Source: Chryseobacterium vaccae (GTDB lineage: Bacteria > Bacteroidota > Bacteroidia > Flavobacteriales > Weeksellaceae). Taken from it: DNA of 64,000 nt. The notes beneath the pieces are model-generated. The model did not search any database and was not told where the DNA came from. It saw only the letters and a list, made by a program, of their open reading frames with translations. The stretch covers positions 3,596,001 to 3,660,000 of the forward strand of contig NZ_VSWH01000001.1 of NCBI RefSeq assembly GCF_009602705.1, in the 5' to 3' direction. Shown here piece after piece: positions 36,086-45,112 of this stretch. Position 1 is the stretch's first letter, and every line of letters begins with the position of its first letter. Both the position numbers and the translations under genes were made by a program.

Positions 36086-37198
36086 ATGATCAAAATTATA
36101 GACAGATACATCATCAAAAAATATCTTGGAACATTCAGTTTCATGCTGATCCTGCTGTCTATAGTTGTATTGGTTATTGATGTCCAGCAAAAGATTCCAA
36201 GGATAGAAAATGCTAAAGCCATTGATCCGAAGCTGGATTTGGTGTACTTTCTTATTCACTTTTACCCGTTCTGGATTCTCAATCTTGTTGTAACATTCCT
36301 CTCCATTCTGGTATTTATTTCTGTTATTTATTTCACCTCCAGAATGGCAAATAATACCGAAATTGTTGCGGTAATAAGCAGTGGAGCAAGTTTTCACAGG
36401 TTTGCAAAACCTTATTTATATACTTCAATTCTGATTGCTGTACTATCCCTTACGGTAAATCACCTCGTTCTTCCGTGGGCCAATATTAAGAAAAACAGAT
36501 TGGAGGCCTACACCTATAATGCGGCCAATAAAGAAAAAATTCTTGGGACAGCCCCTGCATCTGCACAGCTTAGTAAAACAGAATACATCTTCGTTAATTC
36601 CTGGAATAAAATGGAAAACAGAGGGTCAGGTTTCGTTTACCAGAAATTTGATAAAAACAGAAAGCTGATGTATGAAGTGAAAGCTTCCGAAGTTACCTGG
36701 GATAAAAGTAAAAAACAATTCGTCCTTTCAAGTTACTTAGAAAAGACCATTAATAAAGATGATACAGAGAAACTGAATAGTGGTTTTGATCTTAGAAAAA
36801 ATTACGGGCATACTCCGGAAGAACTTTTCCCGAATGAACTTCTCGGACAGAATAAAACCACACCTGAACTCGTTAAGTTTATTGATCGTGAAAAAGCGAA
36901 AGGAAACAGCAACCTGAATTCTTATCTCAATGAGTTTCATCAAAGAACATCCATGCCGGTTTCCATTATTATTCTTACATTTCTGGCTCTTTCGCTGGCT
37001 TCCCAGAAAAAAAGAGGAGGTCTTGGCGTAAACCTTGCCATAGGGATTTCCCTTGCATTTGTTTTTGTTTTCTCTTTTGAAGCATTGAAAGTCGTCTCTG
37101 AGAACAAAAGCTTATCTCCTGCTGTAGCCATGTGGCTGCCGAATATGGTATTTCTTCCGCTTACCTTGTATTTATACCTTAAAAGGGCTAATCAGTAA
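36086..37198 (+). CDS. LptF/LptG family permease
   Basis: 370 residues, YjgP/YjgQ family. Three membrane segments near the N-terminus (FSFMLILLSIVVLVIDV; FWILNLVVTFLSILVFISVIYF; TSILIAVLSLTVNHLVL), a periplasmic beta-jellyroll domain, and three more at the C-terminus (SIIILTFLALSLAS; LAIGISLAFVFVFSFEA; LPNMVFLPLTLYL). It is part of the LptBFG complex that extracts lipopolysaccharide from the inner membrane. 14 bp after tgt, so likely same operon. Confidence 0.9.
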   Translation: MIKIIDRYIIKKYLGTFSFMLILLSIVVLVIDVQQKIPRIENAKAIDPKLDLVYFLIHFYPFWILNLVVTFLSILVFISVIYFTSRMANNTEIVAVISSGASFHRFAKPYLYTSILIAVLSLTVNHLVLPWANIKKNRLEAYTYNAANKEKILGTAPASAQLSKTEYIFVNSWNKMENRGSGFVYQKFDKNRKLMYEVKASEVTWDKSKKQFVLSSYLEKTINKDDTEKLNSGFDLRKNYGHTPEELFPNELLGQNKTTPELVKFIDREKAKGNSNLNSYLNEFHQRTSMPVSIIILTFLALSLASQKKRGGLGVNLAIGISLAFVFVFSFEALKVVSENKSLSPAVAMWLPNMVFLPLTLYLYLKRANQ

Positions 37199-37200
37199 GA

Positions 37201-37917
37201 TCAGTAAAGGAGTTTTACTTCTTTATGGTAGAACTTCCTCATCCCATCATTTTCCAGCTCTATCCAGAGTTCTCCTTTTTCGTCTGCATGACGGATGATG
37301 CCATTTTGTCGCTCTTTTTCAATTTCAAAAACAGAAATTTCGTCCTTTCGGAATAAATGTTGGTTAAAAAGGCTTAAAATTTCCTGTTCAGAAGGAATGC
37401 TTTTCAATCTTTCAATCATAAAATCATGAAGCTGGGATGTGAAATCTTCAAGGTTAAAAACCTTCCCTGTAAGCGATAGAATAGAGCCTGCATGGGATAT
37501 CTCTTCAAAATTCTCCTGAAGAATATTAAACCCGGCCCCAATGATGAAATAATTATTTTGATTAATTTTCTTCTTTTCAATCAGAATCCCTGTAATTTTT
37601 TTACTTTTAAGGATCATATCATTCGGCCATTTTATCTTTACAAGGTTATCAGTCAAATTGGCAAGGAAATCCCGGATAATGATTGCGGTATAATAATTGA
37701 ACAGAAAATCAGAGAGTAAAAAGTTTTGAGTCTTCACTGCCAGCGTATAAGCGAGATTCTTTCCGGCAAGTGAAGCCCATGTATTTCCGTACTGTCCGCG
37801 ACCTTTGGTTTGGTTGAAGGTATGCACTCCTATAAAATCTGAATTTTCGTAAAGTAAAAACTTAGAAACTTCGTCATTAGTAGAAGAGCAGTCTTTTAAG
37901 TAGAATAGTTGGGTCAT
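37201..37917 (-). CDS. birA: Biotin--[acetyl-CoA-carboxylase] ligase
   Basis: 238 residues, catalytic domain only: no N-terminal DNA-binding domain, so not a repressor. Signatures: CSSTNDEVSKFL, TKGRGQYGNTWAS (biotinyl-AMP binding loop, GRGQ form) and VKIKWPNDMILKSKKITGIL. It attaches biotin to carboxylase carrier domains. Convergent with the LptF gene with a 2-bp gap, divergent from rsfS. Confidence 0.93.
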   Translation of the reverse strand: MTQLFYLKDCSSTNDEVSKFLLYENSDFIGVHTFNQTKGRGQYGNTWASLAGKNLAYTLAVKTQNFLLSDFLFNYYTAIIIRDFLANLTDNLVKIKWPNDMILKSKKITGILIEKKKINQNNYFIIGAGFNILQENFEEISHAGSILSLTGKVFNLEDFTSQLHDFMIERLKSIPSEQEILSLFNQHLFRKDEISVFEIEKERQNGIIRHADEKGELWIELENDGMRKFYHKEVKLLY

Positions 37918-37976
37918 TTAAGAAAACTTTAAGACTTTCAGGGCCTAAAAGTAAGGCTAAAGTAAAGAAAAAACAA

Positions 37977-37984
37977 TAAATTTG
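37977..37984 (+). promoter_or_regulatory. -7 box upstream of rsfS
   Basis: TAAATTTG fits TAnnTTTG, 20 bp before the rsfS start. It probably drives the rsfS-ftsH group. Confidence 0.5.
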
Positions 37985-38004
37985 CAGATTATAGTATTTT
38001 TTTA

Positions 38005-38373
38005 ATGAATAAAACAGCAGAAAAGCAAGAATTATTAGATAAAATCGTTGAAGCTATCCAGGATGTAAAGGGAGAAGATATCATGATCTTCGATCTATCC
38101 AAGATTGAAAACTCAGTAGCAGAAACGTTTGTAATATGTAGTGGAAACTCAAATACGCAGGTAGCCGCACTTGCAGGCAGCGTAGAGAAAAAAGTAAGAA
38201 ACGAACTTAAAGACAGACCATGGCATGTAGAAGGTACAGAAAATGCGATGTGGGTGTTGGTTGATTACGTCACCGTAGTGGTGCATATTTTCCAGAAAGA
38301 AGTACGTGAGTACTACGATATTGAAGAACTTTGGGGAGATGCAGCCATTACAAAAATTGAAAGTAAGTATTAA
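38005..38373 (+). CDS. rsfS: Ribosome silencing factor RsfS
   Basis: 122 residues. Motifs: IVEAIQDVKGEDIMIFDLS, ETFVICSGNSNTQVAAL, RPWHVEGTENAMWVLVDY, VVVHIFQKEVREYYDIEELWGDA. It binds ribosomal protein L14 and blocks subunit joining in slow growth. 16 bp upstream of ftsH, as in other Flavobacteriia. Confidence 0.95.
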   Translation: MNKTAEKQELLDKIVEAIQDVKGEDIMIFDLSKIENSVAETFVICSGNSNTQVAALAGSVEKKVRNELKDRPWHVEGTENAMWVLVDYVTVVVHIFQKEVREYYDIEELWGDAAITKIESKY

Positions 38374-38389
38374 ATTTTAAAAAGTATAA

Positions 38390-40408
38390 ATGAACAATAA
38401 AGGATTCAACTGGTTTTTTCCAATTGTGATCATAGGTCTTTTGTTATTCTTTGGTTCCAATTTTTTAGGGGGCGAGAGTGCAAAATCTATTGATGAAGAC
38501 GGATTCTTCAGAGAGATGCAGGCAGGAAAGGTCCAGAATATTATTATATACAAGGACACAGAAAAAGCTGATGTTTTTCTTACCAAGGAAGCAAAAGCGG
38601 CAATGGTAAAAAAATCTGCCAATCAGAATAATCCCCTTTCTGCGTTCGATATGGCTCCCAAAGCAGATTATTCTGTAAAATATGGAGATCTTCAACTTTT
38701 CCTTCAGAAATTTGAGCAGGTAAAAGGAACTAATTCCGCAATCAAAACAACCAAAGATTACGGAGCAGGTAAAAATCCATTTATGGATATCCTGGTATCT
38801 GCCTTGATCTGGATTGCCATTTTAGGATTATTTTATTTCCTTCTTTTCAGAAAGATGGGTGGAGGCGGAGGTCCTGGAGGACAGATCTTCTCTATCGGAA
38901 AATCTAAGGCGAAGCTTTTTGATGAAAAAGAAAGAATTCAGGTAACATTTAAAGATGTTGCAGGTCTTGAAGGTGCTAAAGAAGAGGTACAGGAGGTTGT
39001 AGACTTCCTTAAAAATTCTGAAAAATATACCAAACTGGGAGGTAAAATTCCTAAGGGAGTTCTTCTGGTAGGGCCTCCGGGAACAGGTAAAACCCTATTG
39101 GCAAAAGCTGTTGCGGGAGAAGCCAAAGTTCCGTTCTTCTCACTTTCAGGTTCCGATTTTGTGGAAATGTTTGTAGGAGTAGGAGCTTCCAGAGTAAGAG
39201 ACCTTTTTGCCCAGGCGAAAGCAAAATCTCCGGCTATCATCTTTATTGATGAGATTGATGCCATTGGACGTGCCAGAGGGAAAAATAACTTCTCAGGCGG
39301 AAATGATGAAAGAGAAAATACCCTGAACCAGCTTCTTACGGAAATGGATGGTTTCGGAACAGATGTGAACGTTATTGTAATGGCAGCCACCAACAGAGCT
39401 GATATCCTTGATAAAGCTTTGATGAGAGCAGGACGTTTTGACCGTTCTATTTATGTAGACCTTCCTGAACTTCACGAAAGAAGACAGATCTTTGATGTGC
39501 ATTTGAAGAAAATTAAGCTTGACGATAATGTTGACAGAGATTTCTTAGCAAAACAAACTCCTGGATTCAGTGGAGCAGATATTGCCAATGTATGTAATGA
39601 AGCGGCATTAATTGCAGCAAGAAATAGCCATACCTCAGTAACAAAACAGGATTTCCTGGACGCTGTAGACAGAATCATCGGTGGTCTTGAAAAGAAAAAT
39701 ATGGCCATAAAGCCATCAGAGAAAAGAAGAGTAGCTTTCCATGAGGCAGGACACGCAACAGTGAGCTGGCTTGTAGAACATGCAGCACCACTTTTAAAAG
39801 TGACTATTGTTCCAAGAGGACAGTCTTTGGGGGCAGCATGGTATCTTCCGGAAGAAAGACAGCTGACAACCACCCAGCAAATGCTTGATGAAATGTGTGC
39901 TACACTGGGAGGAAGAGCCGCTGAGCAGGTGATTTTCAATAATATCTCTACCGGAGCCTTATCTGATCTTGAAAAAGTAACAAAACGTGCTCAGGCGATG
40001 GTTACCATCTACGGTTTGAGTGAAAATATCGGAAATATCTCATATTACGATAGTTCAGGCCAGTCTGAATACAGTTTTGGAAAACCTTATTCGGAAGAAA
40101 CCGCTACGAAAATTGATGCAGAGATCAAAGCAATTATTGAAGATCAATATGAAAGAGCAATAACAATTCTTACCGAAAATAAAGATAAGCTGGATGCTTT
40201 AGCGAATAAGCTTTTAGAGAAAGAAGTGATCTTCCGCGAAGATCTGGAAGAAATATTCGGAAAAAGAGCATGGGATCCTGAATTAACAGAGAAGCCTGTG
40301 ACGAATACCATTCCTGAAAAAGAAAAGGAAGAGGCTGAAATACCTCAGATCAAAGAAAAAGAAGAAGAAAGCGAAATTCAGGCTCCCGAGAGTCCGACGC
40401 AACTCTAA
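38390..40408 (+). CDS. ftsH: ATP-dependent zinc metalloprotease FtsH
   Basis: 672 residues. TM1 at ~8-26, periplasmic segment, TM2 at ~132-153, AAA domain with Walker A GPPGTGKT (228-235), Walker B IIFIDEID (~283-290) and SRH NRADILDKALMRAGRFDR; protease site HEAGH (451-455). A Glu/Lys-rich tail of ~50 residues ends the protein. Membrane-anchored quality-control protease. A terminator follows. Confidence 0.97.
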   Translation: MNNKGFNWFFPIVIIGLLLFFGSNFLGGESAKSIDEDGFFREMQAGKVQNIIIYKDTEKADVFLTKEAKAAMVKKSANQNNPLSAFDMAPKADYSVKYGDLQLFLQKFEQVKGTNSAIKTTKDYGAGKNPFMDILVSALIWIAILGLFYFLLFRKMGGGGGPGGQIFSIGKSKAKLFDEKERIQVTFKDVAGLEGAKEEVQEVVDFLKNSEKYTKLGGKIPKGVLLVGPPGTGKTLLAKAVAGEAKVPFFSLSGSDFVEMFVGVGASRVRDLFAQAKAKSPAIIFIDEIDAIGRARGKNNFSGGNDERENTLNQLLTEMDGFGTDVNVIVMAATNRADILDKALMRAGRFDRSIYVDLPELHERRQIFDVHLKKIKLDDNVDRDFLAKQTPGFSGADIANVCNEAALIAARNSHTSVTKQDFLDAVDRIIGGLEKKNMAIKPSEKRRVAFHEAGHATVSWLVEHAAPLLKVTIVPRGQSLGAAWYLPEERQLTTTQQMLDEMCATLGGRAAEQVIFNNISTGALSDLEKVTKRAQAMVTIYGLSENIGNISYYDSSGQSEYSFGKPYSEETATKIDAEIKAIIEDQYERAITILTENKDKLDALANKLLEKEVIFREDLEEIFGKRAWDPELTEKPVTNTIPEKEKEEAEIPQIKEKEEESEIQAPESPTQL

Positions 40409-40430
40409 AACTTCTGAAAAATAAACAATG

Positions 40431-40466
40431 AAAAACCTGACAACCTTAAAATTGTCAGGTTTTTTC
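40431..40466 (+). terminator. Rho-independent terminator after ftsH
   Basis: 13-bp stem AAAAACCTGACAA / TTGTCAGGTTTTT with 8-nt loop and T run, 22 bp after the ftsH stop. Confidence 0.9.
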
Positions 40467-40508
40467 ATATTTAAAGAGACATTTTTAGAATCTATTGTAA
40501 TTTATTTC

Positions 40509-40516
40509 TATTTTTG
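40509..40516 (+). promoter_or_regulatory. -7 box upstream of the LUD gene
   Basis: TATTTTTG fits TAnnTTTG, 27 bp before the TTG start at 40544. With the terminator just upstream it indicates a new transcript for LUD-cdsA-psd. Confidence 0.5.
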
Positions 40517-40543
40517 TATAAAGTTGACTAAAAATAGATTAAG

Positions 40544-41122
40544 TTGAATTTATTCAAGAGGATTGTAAGCAAACTGACCAACCAGCCTGAGGAAGAGGAC
40601 CTACAGAGCCTGGAGAAGCTAGGGGATTCGCTGAAAAATGCGGATCTTGACTATAAGTTTGCGCAATTATTTACGCATTCGGGGGGATTTTTTAATTATT
40701 GTGCAGATGAAGCGGAAGCTCTACAGACTTTAAATCAAATTATCAAGATAGAAGGTATCAGCAGTACTTTCTGCTGGGACAAAGAACTGCAGAGTTTTTT
40801 AAACGTTATAAAGACGCCGTACAGTTCAGAACTGGAGCATTCCAATAATGCTGCATTCATCACCTGTGAGTACCTTATTGCCTATGACGGAAGGATTATG
40901 CTTTCCCACAACAATATCCTTCATTACCATTCTTCAAGACTGCCCAATAAAATCATTATCATGGCCAATGTATCACAGATTGTGAACAACCTGAATGATG
41001 CGATGGGAAAAATAAAAAGAAACGGTAATATTAAGAACCTGACTTCCATTAGCGGAAGCCAGTCGAAATTAGACTCTTCCAATACCAATACGAAACTTTT
41101 TTTATTGCTGCTTGAAGATTAA
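40544..41122 (+). CDS. LUD domain protein (LutC/YkgG-like)
   Basis: 192 residues beginning at a TTG codon; no ATG in frame gives the conserved MNLFKRIVSKL start. The central part (SGGFFNYCADEAEALQTLNQ; AAFITCEYLIAYDGRIMLSHN; KIIIMANVSQIVNNLNDAM) matches the LUD/LutC fold. LutC takes part in lactate oxidation elsewhere, but no lutA or lutB is nearby. In Flavobacteriia this gene sits between ftsH and cdsA. Role unknown. Confidence 0.82.
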   Translation: MNLFKRIVSKLTNQPEEEDLQSLEKLGDSLKNADLDYKFAQLFTHSGGFFNYCADEAEALQTLNQIIKIEGISSTFCWDKELQSFLNVIKTPYSSELEHSNNAAFITCEYLIAYDGRIMLSHNNILHYHSSRLPNKIIIMANVSQIVNNLNDAMGKIKRNGNIKNLTSISGSQSKLDSSNTNTKLFLLLLED

Positions 41123-41146
41123 GCATCAACTTATAAACTCTACATT

Positions 41147-42019
41147 TTGGACAAAAACCTTATTCAAAGAACCCTCTCCGGACTTGTTTACGTAGCTGTG
41201 ATCATCCTGTGTACAACTCCGTTGGGCGCACAGCTCATCAACAGTATTTCTCCGGGGCTTATCAAACAGGAATATCTGTATCACGGATTAATCACTCTTT
41301 TGCTGGTCGTAGGTTCCTGGGAATGTGTCAAAATCATGAAATTCGGAAAAGGTTATGAAAAATGGATTGTATTTCCGTTGGTCATTTTTATTTTCTATGT
41401 ATTTTCCAAAAGATATTTTCACCACGATTTCTTTTTCGATTTCAGGTTGAGCGAAATTCTGGCTCTACTGCTGATTGCCATTGCGGTGGTGACTTTATTC
41501 AAATATCCTAACGAATTGTATTATGACAGTGGGAAGCTGATCTTTACTGTGATCTATGTGGCGCTTCCGTTCAGCTTTGCATTAGGGCTTCCTAAATATT
41601 CAAGTTATAATGAAACCTTTTCACTGGAAGTGATCTTTTTGTTCATTCTGATCTGGAGTAGTGATACCTTTGCTTATTTGGTAGGAAAGTTTTTCGGAAA
41701 ACATAAAATGGCGCCTAAAATTTCGCCTAAAAAAACCTGGGAAGGATATGGAGGCGGAGTAGTGCTTACGTTGGTTTTATCCTACTTTATAGAACATTAC
41801 CAGCCTGAACTCAGAGGGAACTGGATGATCGTAGGATTTCTGGTGGCTGCTTTTGCTCCATTAGGAGATCTGGTAGAAAGTCAGCTGAAAAGAAATTTCG
41901 GCGTAAAAGACAGTGGGAACATCATTCCGGGGCATGGAGGAGTATTAGACAGGCTGGATAGTTTTATTATCTGCGTTCCTGTCGTATATTTGTACTTTAT
42001 TTTAGAAAAATTTATTTAA
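41147..42019 (+). CDS. cdsA: Phosphatidate cytidylyltransferase
   Basis: 290 residues, about eight membrane segments, TTG start at 41147. The CDP-diacylglycerol synthase signature is clear: SDTFAYLVGKFFGKHKM, ISPKKTWEGYGGG, GDLVESQLKRNFGVKDSGN and IIPGHGGVLDRLDS. It makes CDP-diacylglycerol for phospholipid synthesis and precedes psd by 4 bp. Confidence 0.95.
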   Translation: MDKNLIQRTLSGLVYVAVIILCTTPLGAQLINSISPGLIKQEYLYHGLITLLLVVGSWECVKIMKFGKGYEKWIVFPLVIFIFYVFSKRYFHHDFFFDFRLSEILALLLIAIAVVTLFKYPNELYYDSGKLIFTVIYVALPFSFALGLPKYSSYNETFSLEVIFLFILIWSSDTFAYLVGKFFGKHKMAPKISPKKTWEGYGGGVVLTLVLSYFIEHYQPELRGNWMIVGFLVAAFAPLGDLVESQLKRNFGVKDSGNIIPGHGGVLDRLDSFIICVPVVYLYFILEKFI

Positions 42020-42023
42020 TCTC

Positions 42024-42677
42024 ATGAAATTACACAGAGAATCGAAAGGAACGATCACCGTAGCTACCATCGTTTTTATTATACTGGGGGCGCTGGCAAT
42101 CTATTTTTTAAAGATGTGGTCGCTGCTGATCATTTTACCATTGCTGGTTATTTATAGCCTGGTGTTTTGGTTTTTCAGAGTTCCGGACCGTGATATTTTA
42201 GAGCATAGAGAAAACGTAATAGCACCGGTAGACGGAAAAGTGGTGATGATCAAAGAAGTGGAGGAAAATGAATTCCTGCAGGGAAAAGCCATTCAGGTCT
42301 CCATCTTTATGTCTCCGCTGAACGTACATATTTGCCGTTATCCGGTTTCAGGAAAGGTGATCTATAAAAAGTATCATCCGGGAAAATATCTTGTAGCATG
42401 GCATGAGAAGTCTTCTACAGAAAATGAAAGAACAACCATAGCGGTAGAGACTCCAACAAATCATAAAGTAGTATTCAGACAGATTGCAGGATATGTGGCA
42501 AGAAGAATTGTTTTCTACTGTAATGAAGGCGATCAGGCAAAAGCCGGACATGAGTTCGGTTTCATTAAATTCGGATCAAGAATGGACGTATTCCTGCCGT
42601 TGGATACTGAGATCATCTGTAAGATCGGAGATATTACAAAAGGCGGTCTGGATGTGATCGCAAGAATGAAAGATTAA
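42024..42677 (+). CDS. psd: Phosphatidylserine decarboxylase
   Basis: 217 residues, the short archaetidylserine-type form. Two N-terminal membrane segments (~14-50), VIAPVDGKVVMIKEV, FMSPLNVHICRYPVSG, and the self-processing site FGSRMDVFLP (Gly-Ser cleavage giving the pyruvoyl group). It converts phosphatidylserine to phosphatidylethanolamine, following cdsA in the same operon. Confidence 0.94.
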   Translation: MKLHRESKGTITVATIVFIILGALAIYFLKMWSLLIILPLLVIYSLVFWFFRVPDRDILEHRENVIAPVDGKVVMIKEVEENEFLQGKAIQVSIFMSPLNVHICRYPVSGKVIYKKYHPGKYLVAWHEKSSTENERTTIAVETPTNHKVVFRQIAGYVARRIVFYCNEGDQAKAGHEFGFIKFGSRMDVFLPLDTEIICKIGDITKGGLDVIARMKD

Positions 42678-42700
42678 GAGTTATCATTCATCATAAAAGC

Positions 42701-42732
42701 AAAAGACTGTTCGTATTGAACGGTCTTTTTTG
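42701..42732 (+). terminator. Rho-independent terminator after psd
   Basis: 12-bp stem AAAAGACTGTTC / GAACGGTCTTTT (one G-T pair), 5-nt loop, then T run. Confidence 0.88.
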
Positions 42733-42742
42733 TTTGTGGTTA

Positions 42743-42774
42743 TGAGTTTTAATACGCGCGAGTAGAATTGAGTG
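42743..42774 (+). promoter_or_regulatory. Shared 32-bp promoter element, copy 1
   Basis: Reads TGAGTTTTAATACGCG then CGAGTAGAATTGAGTG. The other two copies carry TACGCA-N10-TGCGTA at this place; here the dyad is degenerate (TACGCG...TTGAGTG). TAATTTTG, a -7 box, starts 54 bp after the start of the dyad (42807-42814). The downstream gene is the membrane HTH regulator at 43145, with a leader of about 330 nt. Confidence 0.7.
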
Positions 42775-42806
42775 CTTAGAGTGACTCTCTGTTTTTTTTG
42801 GATGTA

Positions 42807-43144
42807 TAATTTTGTTGAACCATAAAAAACACAAATCTGCATATGTTTATTTTTTACATATTTTAATGTAATCGTGAGCTTTATATTCATTATAAGGTTC
42901 TAATTGATATATTTTTTTTATTCTAATGATTATTGTGAATTAAAAAAATATTTATATTTATCTAATCGTCATTAAGCGTGACAATTAAACACAACCACCA
43001 GTCACTTTTCTTGTTAAAATCAATATTTCAGGTATTTTTTTCTCTCCTGCAGTTTCATATGTTTTTTAACGAGTATTGATATGTGCTTAAGTAGCTATTG
43101 GTATTAATAGCTGCATAGCGTTTAAAAAAACAAAAACAAAAAAG
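42807..43144 (+). other. Promoter and long AT-rich leader of the membrane regulator
   Basis: Begins with the -7 box TAATTTTG (42807-42814). The rest is very AT-rich with no ORF longer than a few codons and no gene remnant. A second, nearer promoter for 43145 cannot be excluded. Confidence 0.45.
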
Positions 43145-44137
43145 ATGATATATGAATTTTTCGTTAAGGTGATCCATGGTCAACCTGAAAAAAATAATGC
43201 AGATTTTGAAAGCAATTATGCGAGCCTTATTAACAGGTACCTTTTGTTTTTATTCTTGTTATTCTTTTTTTATTCCGTTTTCATTATCCTTTTTTTTGGA
43301 GATATTTTGACGTCTACATTTCTCACGATAATCACTTTATTCTGGCTTTTTTTATTGTCTTTGAAAGGTAAAACAAAAAGATTTAAGAGAATTTTTAAAG
43401 GTGTTGTGTTTTCTATTTTTATTCTGTTGATATTTATTGTCAGTTTTTTTTACATATACACCTTTAAAAATGCCGGTGTAGAATACTTTTATTTTTCTTT
43501 ATTATTTGCATTGCCCTTTTTTCTCAATTACAGAGAAGATAATTATTTGGTGCTTATTGTTACTGCAATAATCAGTATCAACTTTATCAGCTGCCTTTAT
43601 TTCGATTTCAATTTTCTTCCTAAGAGTAATTTTTTTCGGGAAGGGGATTTCAAAACGGTCAGACTCCTCAATATTTTGTTTTCCATTGCTACCTTTTTTA
43701 TGGATATTGTTTTTATCAAGCAGAAAGATGATCTGATATACGGTCTAATCAAAGATACCCGCATGAAAGATTCTACCATTGAAGATCTGCTGAAGGAAAA
43801 TAAGGAACTGCTGAAACAGCAAATGCTTCTTAATGATCTTACAGAAGAAGATATACAGGAGATTTTTAGCCTTGCGGAAAATAATTCGCCCCTGTTTTAT
43901 GATAAATTTCAGATATTCTTCCCTCATTTTATTCCGGCAGTTCTGGAGTTGAATCCCGGTCTCATTTATTCTGAATTATATTTCTGTGCATTGATGAAAC
44001 TTGATTTTGATACCAAAAAAATAGCCCAATGTACCAACACCAGCATCCGGGCCGTTGAGAGCAGAAAATACAGGATCAGAAAAAAATTGAATATTCCCTC
44101 TGAAATCAACATAAACAGCTTTATTTTAAAGATCTGA
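43145..44137 (+). CDS. Membrane-bound LuxR-type HTH regulator
   Basis: 330 residues. Six predicted membrane segments in residues ~30-205 (very Phe/Leu-rich), a short coiled-coil (~208-245, KDTRMKDSTIEDLLKENKEL) and a C-terminal LuxR/GerE-like helix-turn-helix (YFCALMKLDFDTKKIAQ, then NTSIRAVESRKYRIRKKLNI). It could sense a membrane or small-molecule signal and control genes directly. Same strand as, and directly upstream of, the HTH pair and the secreted protein that share its promoter element. No known name; function inferred from architecture. Confidence 0.8.
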   Translation: MIYEFFVKVIHGQPEKNNADFESNYASLINRYLLFLFLLFFFYSVFIILFFGDILTSTFLTIITLFWLFLLSLKGKTKRFKRIFKGVVFSIFILLIFIVSFFYIYTFKNAGVEYFYFSLLFALPFFLNYREDNYLVLIVTAIISINFISCLYFDFNFLPKSNFFREGDFKTVRLLNILFSIATFFMDIVFIKQKDDLIYGLIKDTRMKDSTIEDLLKENKELLKQQMLLNDLTEEDIQEIFSLAENNSPLFYDKFQIFFPHFIPAVLELNPGLIYSELYFCALMKLDFDTKKIAQCTNTSIRAVESRKYRIRKKLNIPSEININSFILKI

Positions 44138-44148
44138 GGTTCTGTTTG

Positions 44149-44180
44149 TGATTTTTATTACGCACAAGTAGAATTGCGTA
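44149..44180 (+). promoter_or_regulatory. Shared 32-bp promoter element, copy 2
   Basis: Contains TACGCACAAGTAGAATTGCG plus TA (44159-44180), a dyad with arms TACGCA and TGCGTA 10 nt apart, preceded by TGATTTTTAT. The -7 box TACTTTTG (44214-44221) starts exactly 55 bp after the dyad start. Confidence 0.8.
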
Positions 44181-44213
44181 CCGGCATACGTCGTGTCATC
44201 ACAGGATAGAAGG

Positions 44214-44221
44214 TACTTTTG
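44214..44221 (+). promoter_or_regulatory. -7 box of the HTH pair
   Basis: TACTTTTG matches TAnnTTTG; ATG of the first HTH gene is at 44240. No -33 TTG at the usual distance, as expected for an activator-dependent promoter. Confidence 0.6.
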
Positions 44222-44239
44222 TGTGTAAGAAATAAAAAC

Positions 44240-44650
44240 ATGAATTTGAAAATTATTCATATAGGGACTTTGGTGAAATCGAAAGTCGAAGAACTCTCTA
44301 TACCCCTCGGTAGAATTGCAAAATTTATGCATTGTAATGAAGAACAGGTAGAGGATATGTATCTGCAGAATAGTATGGATACCGAAGTGCTGTTAAGATG
44401 GAGTAAGCTTCTTGAATTTGATTTTTTCAGAATATACTCAGGGCATCTGATTCTCTATGCGCCCCCTACAATGACAGACCGTACCATTAAAGTAGAAAAA
44501 TCTACTATGGTATTCAGAAAAAGTATCTATACACAGGAAGTAAAGAGTTTTATACTGGATAAAATAAAATCCGGACAGATGAGTACGGTCGAAGTCGTTT
44601 CAAAATATAAGATTCCTAAAACCACTCTTTACAAATGGATCAAAAAATGA
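44240..44650 (+). CDS. Small DNA-binding protein with HTH domains
   Basis: 136 residues from the ATG at 44240; an earlier in-frame TTG lies inside the promoter. N-terminal half resembles a Cro/XRE-like helix-turn-helix (SIPLGRIAKFMHCNEEQVEDMY, then LLRWSKLLEFDFFRIYSGHL). The C-terminal part (STVEVVSKYKIPKTTLYKWI) is a second HTH like those of transposase orfA proteins. No transposase catalytic part, IS ends or target duplication are present, so I call it a regulator. It overlaps the next gene by 4 bp. Confidence 0.75.
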   Translation: MNLKIIHIGTLVKSKVEELSIPLGRIAKFMHCNEEQVEDMYLQNSMDTEVLLRWSKLLEFDFFRIYSGHLILYAPPTMTDRTIKVEKSTMVFRKSIYTQEVKSFILDKIKSGQMSTVEVVSKYKIPKTTLYKWIKK

Positions 44651-44976
44651 GTATGCAGCATCCGGATTACCAATGCATCTACACAGATATTATCTCTGAA
44701 AAATTTCCTGAAAAATTTTCAGATCCGCTTATTCAGAAGAAACTTCAGTCGCTTTTCACCACAATAGATATTTTACAGCTTGATCAATTAATTTTCGGAG
44801 ACATGGAATATACATCCGAATTAGAAAACCAACGATTGAAATCGTATGATAAAAATTCTGTGTTGAAAATTCTTGAATATCAGAAGAAAAATAAACTGAC
44901 GAATGCCCAGACCGCAGCCCATTTTAAAATGAGCAGAAATACCCTTGCCAAGTGGAAGTCTTTATTTCAGGTATAA
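44647..44976 (+). CDS. Small HTH protein, translationally coupled
   Basis: 109 residues starting at the ATG in the ATGA overlap with the preceding stop. N-terminal part is helical without known domain (IISEKFPEKFSDPLIQKKLQ); the C-terminus (VLKILEYQKKNKLTNAQTAAHFKMSRNTLAKWKSLF) is a homeodomain-like HTH resembling orfA of IS3-type elements. It probably works with the preceding protein as a pair. No recognised family name. Confidence 0.7.
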   Translation: MSMQHPDYQCIYTDIISEKFPEKFSDPLIQKKLQSLFTTIDILQLDQLIFGDMEYTSELENQRLKSYDKNSVLKILEYQKKNKLTNAQTAAHFKMSRNTLAKWKSLFQV

Positions 44977-45047
44977 TATATAAATGATACCCACGATTTT
45001 AAAAAAGGAATGATGAGTGGGCAAAATCATATTCTGCTGAGAAAATG

Positions 45048-45079
45048 TGAGTTTTATTACGCACGCGTAGTATTGCGTA
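45048..45079 (+). promoter_or_regulatory. Shared 32-bp promoter element, copy 3
   Basis: Contains TACGCACGCGTAGTATTGCG plus TA (45058-45079) preceded by TGAGTTTTAT. Arms TACGCA and TGCGTA are 10 nt apart as in copy 2. The -7 box TACTTTTG (45113-45120) starts 55 bp after the dyad start, the same distance as in copy 2. Confidence 0.8.
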
Positions 45080-45112
45080 GCTATCTTTTAAGCTAAAAGG
45101 CTGAAAGGAATA

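Noticed and set aside
39472..39939. 155-codon minus-strand frame inside ftsH
   Set aside because: Shadow of the conserved ftsH coding strand; no start context or domain.
44240..44976. The two small HTH genes as an IS3-type orfA or mobile element
   Set aside because: No integrase-core orfB, terminal inverted repeats or target duplication around them; they share a promoter element with non-mobile neighbours.
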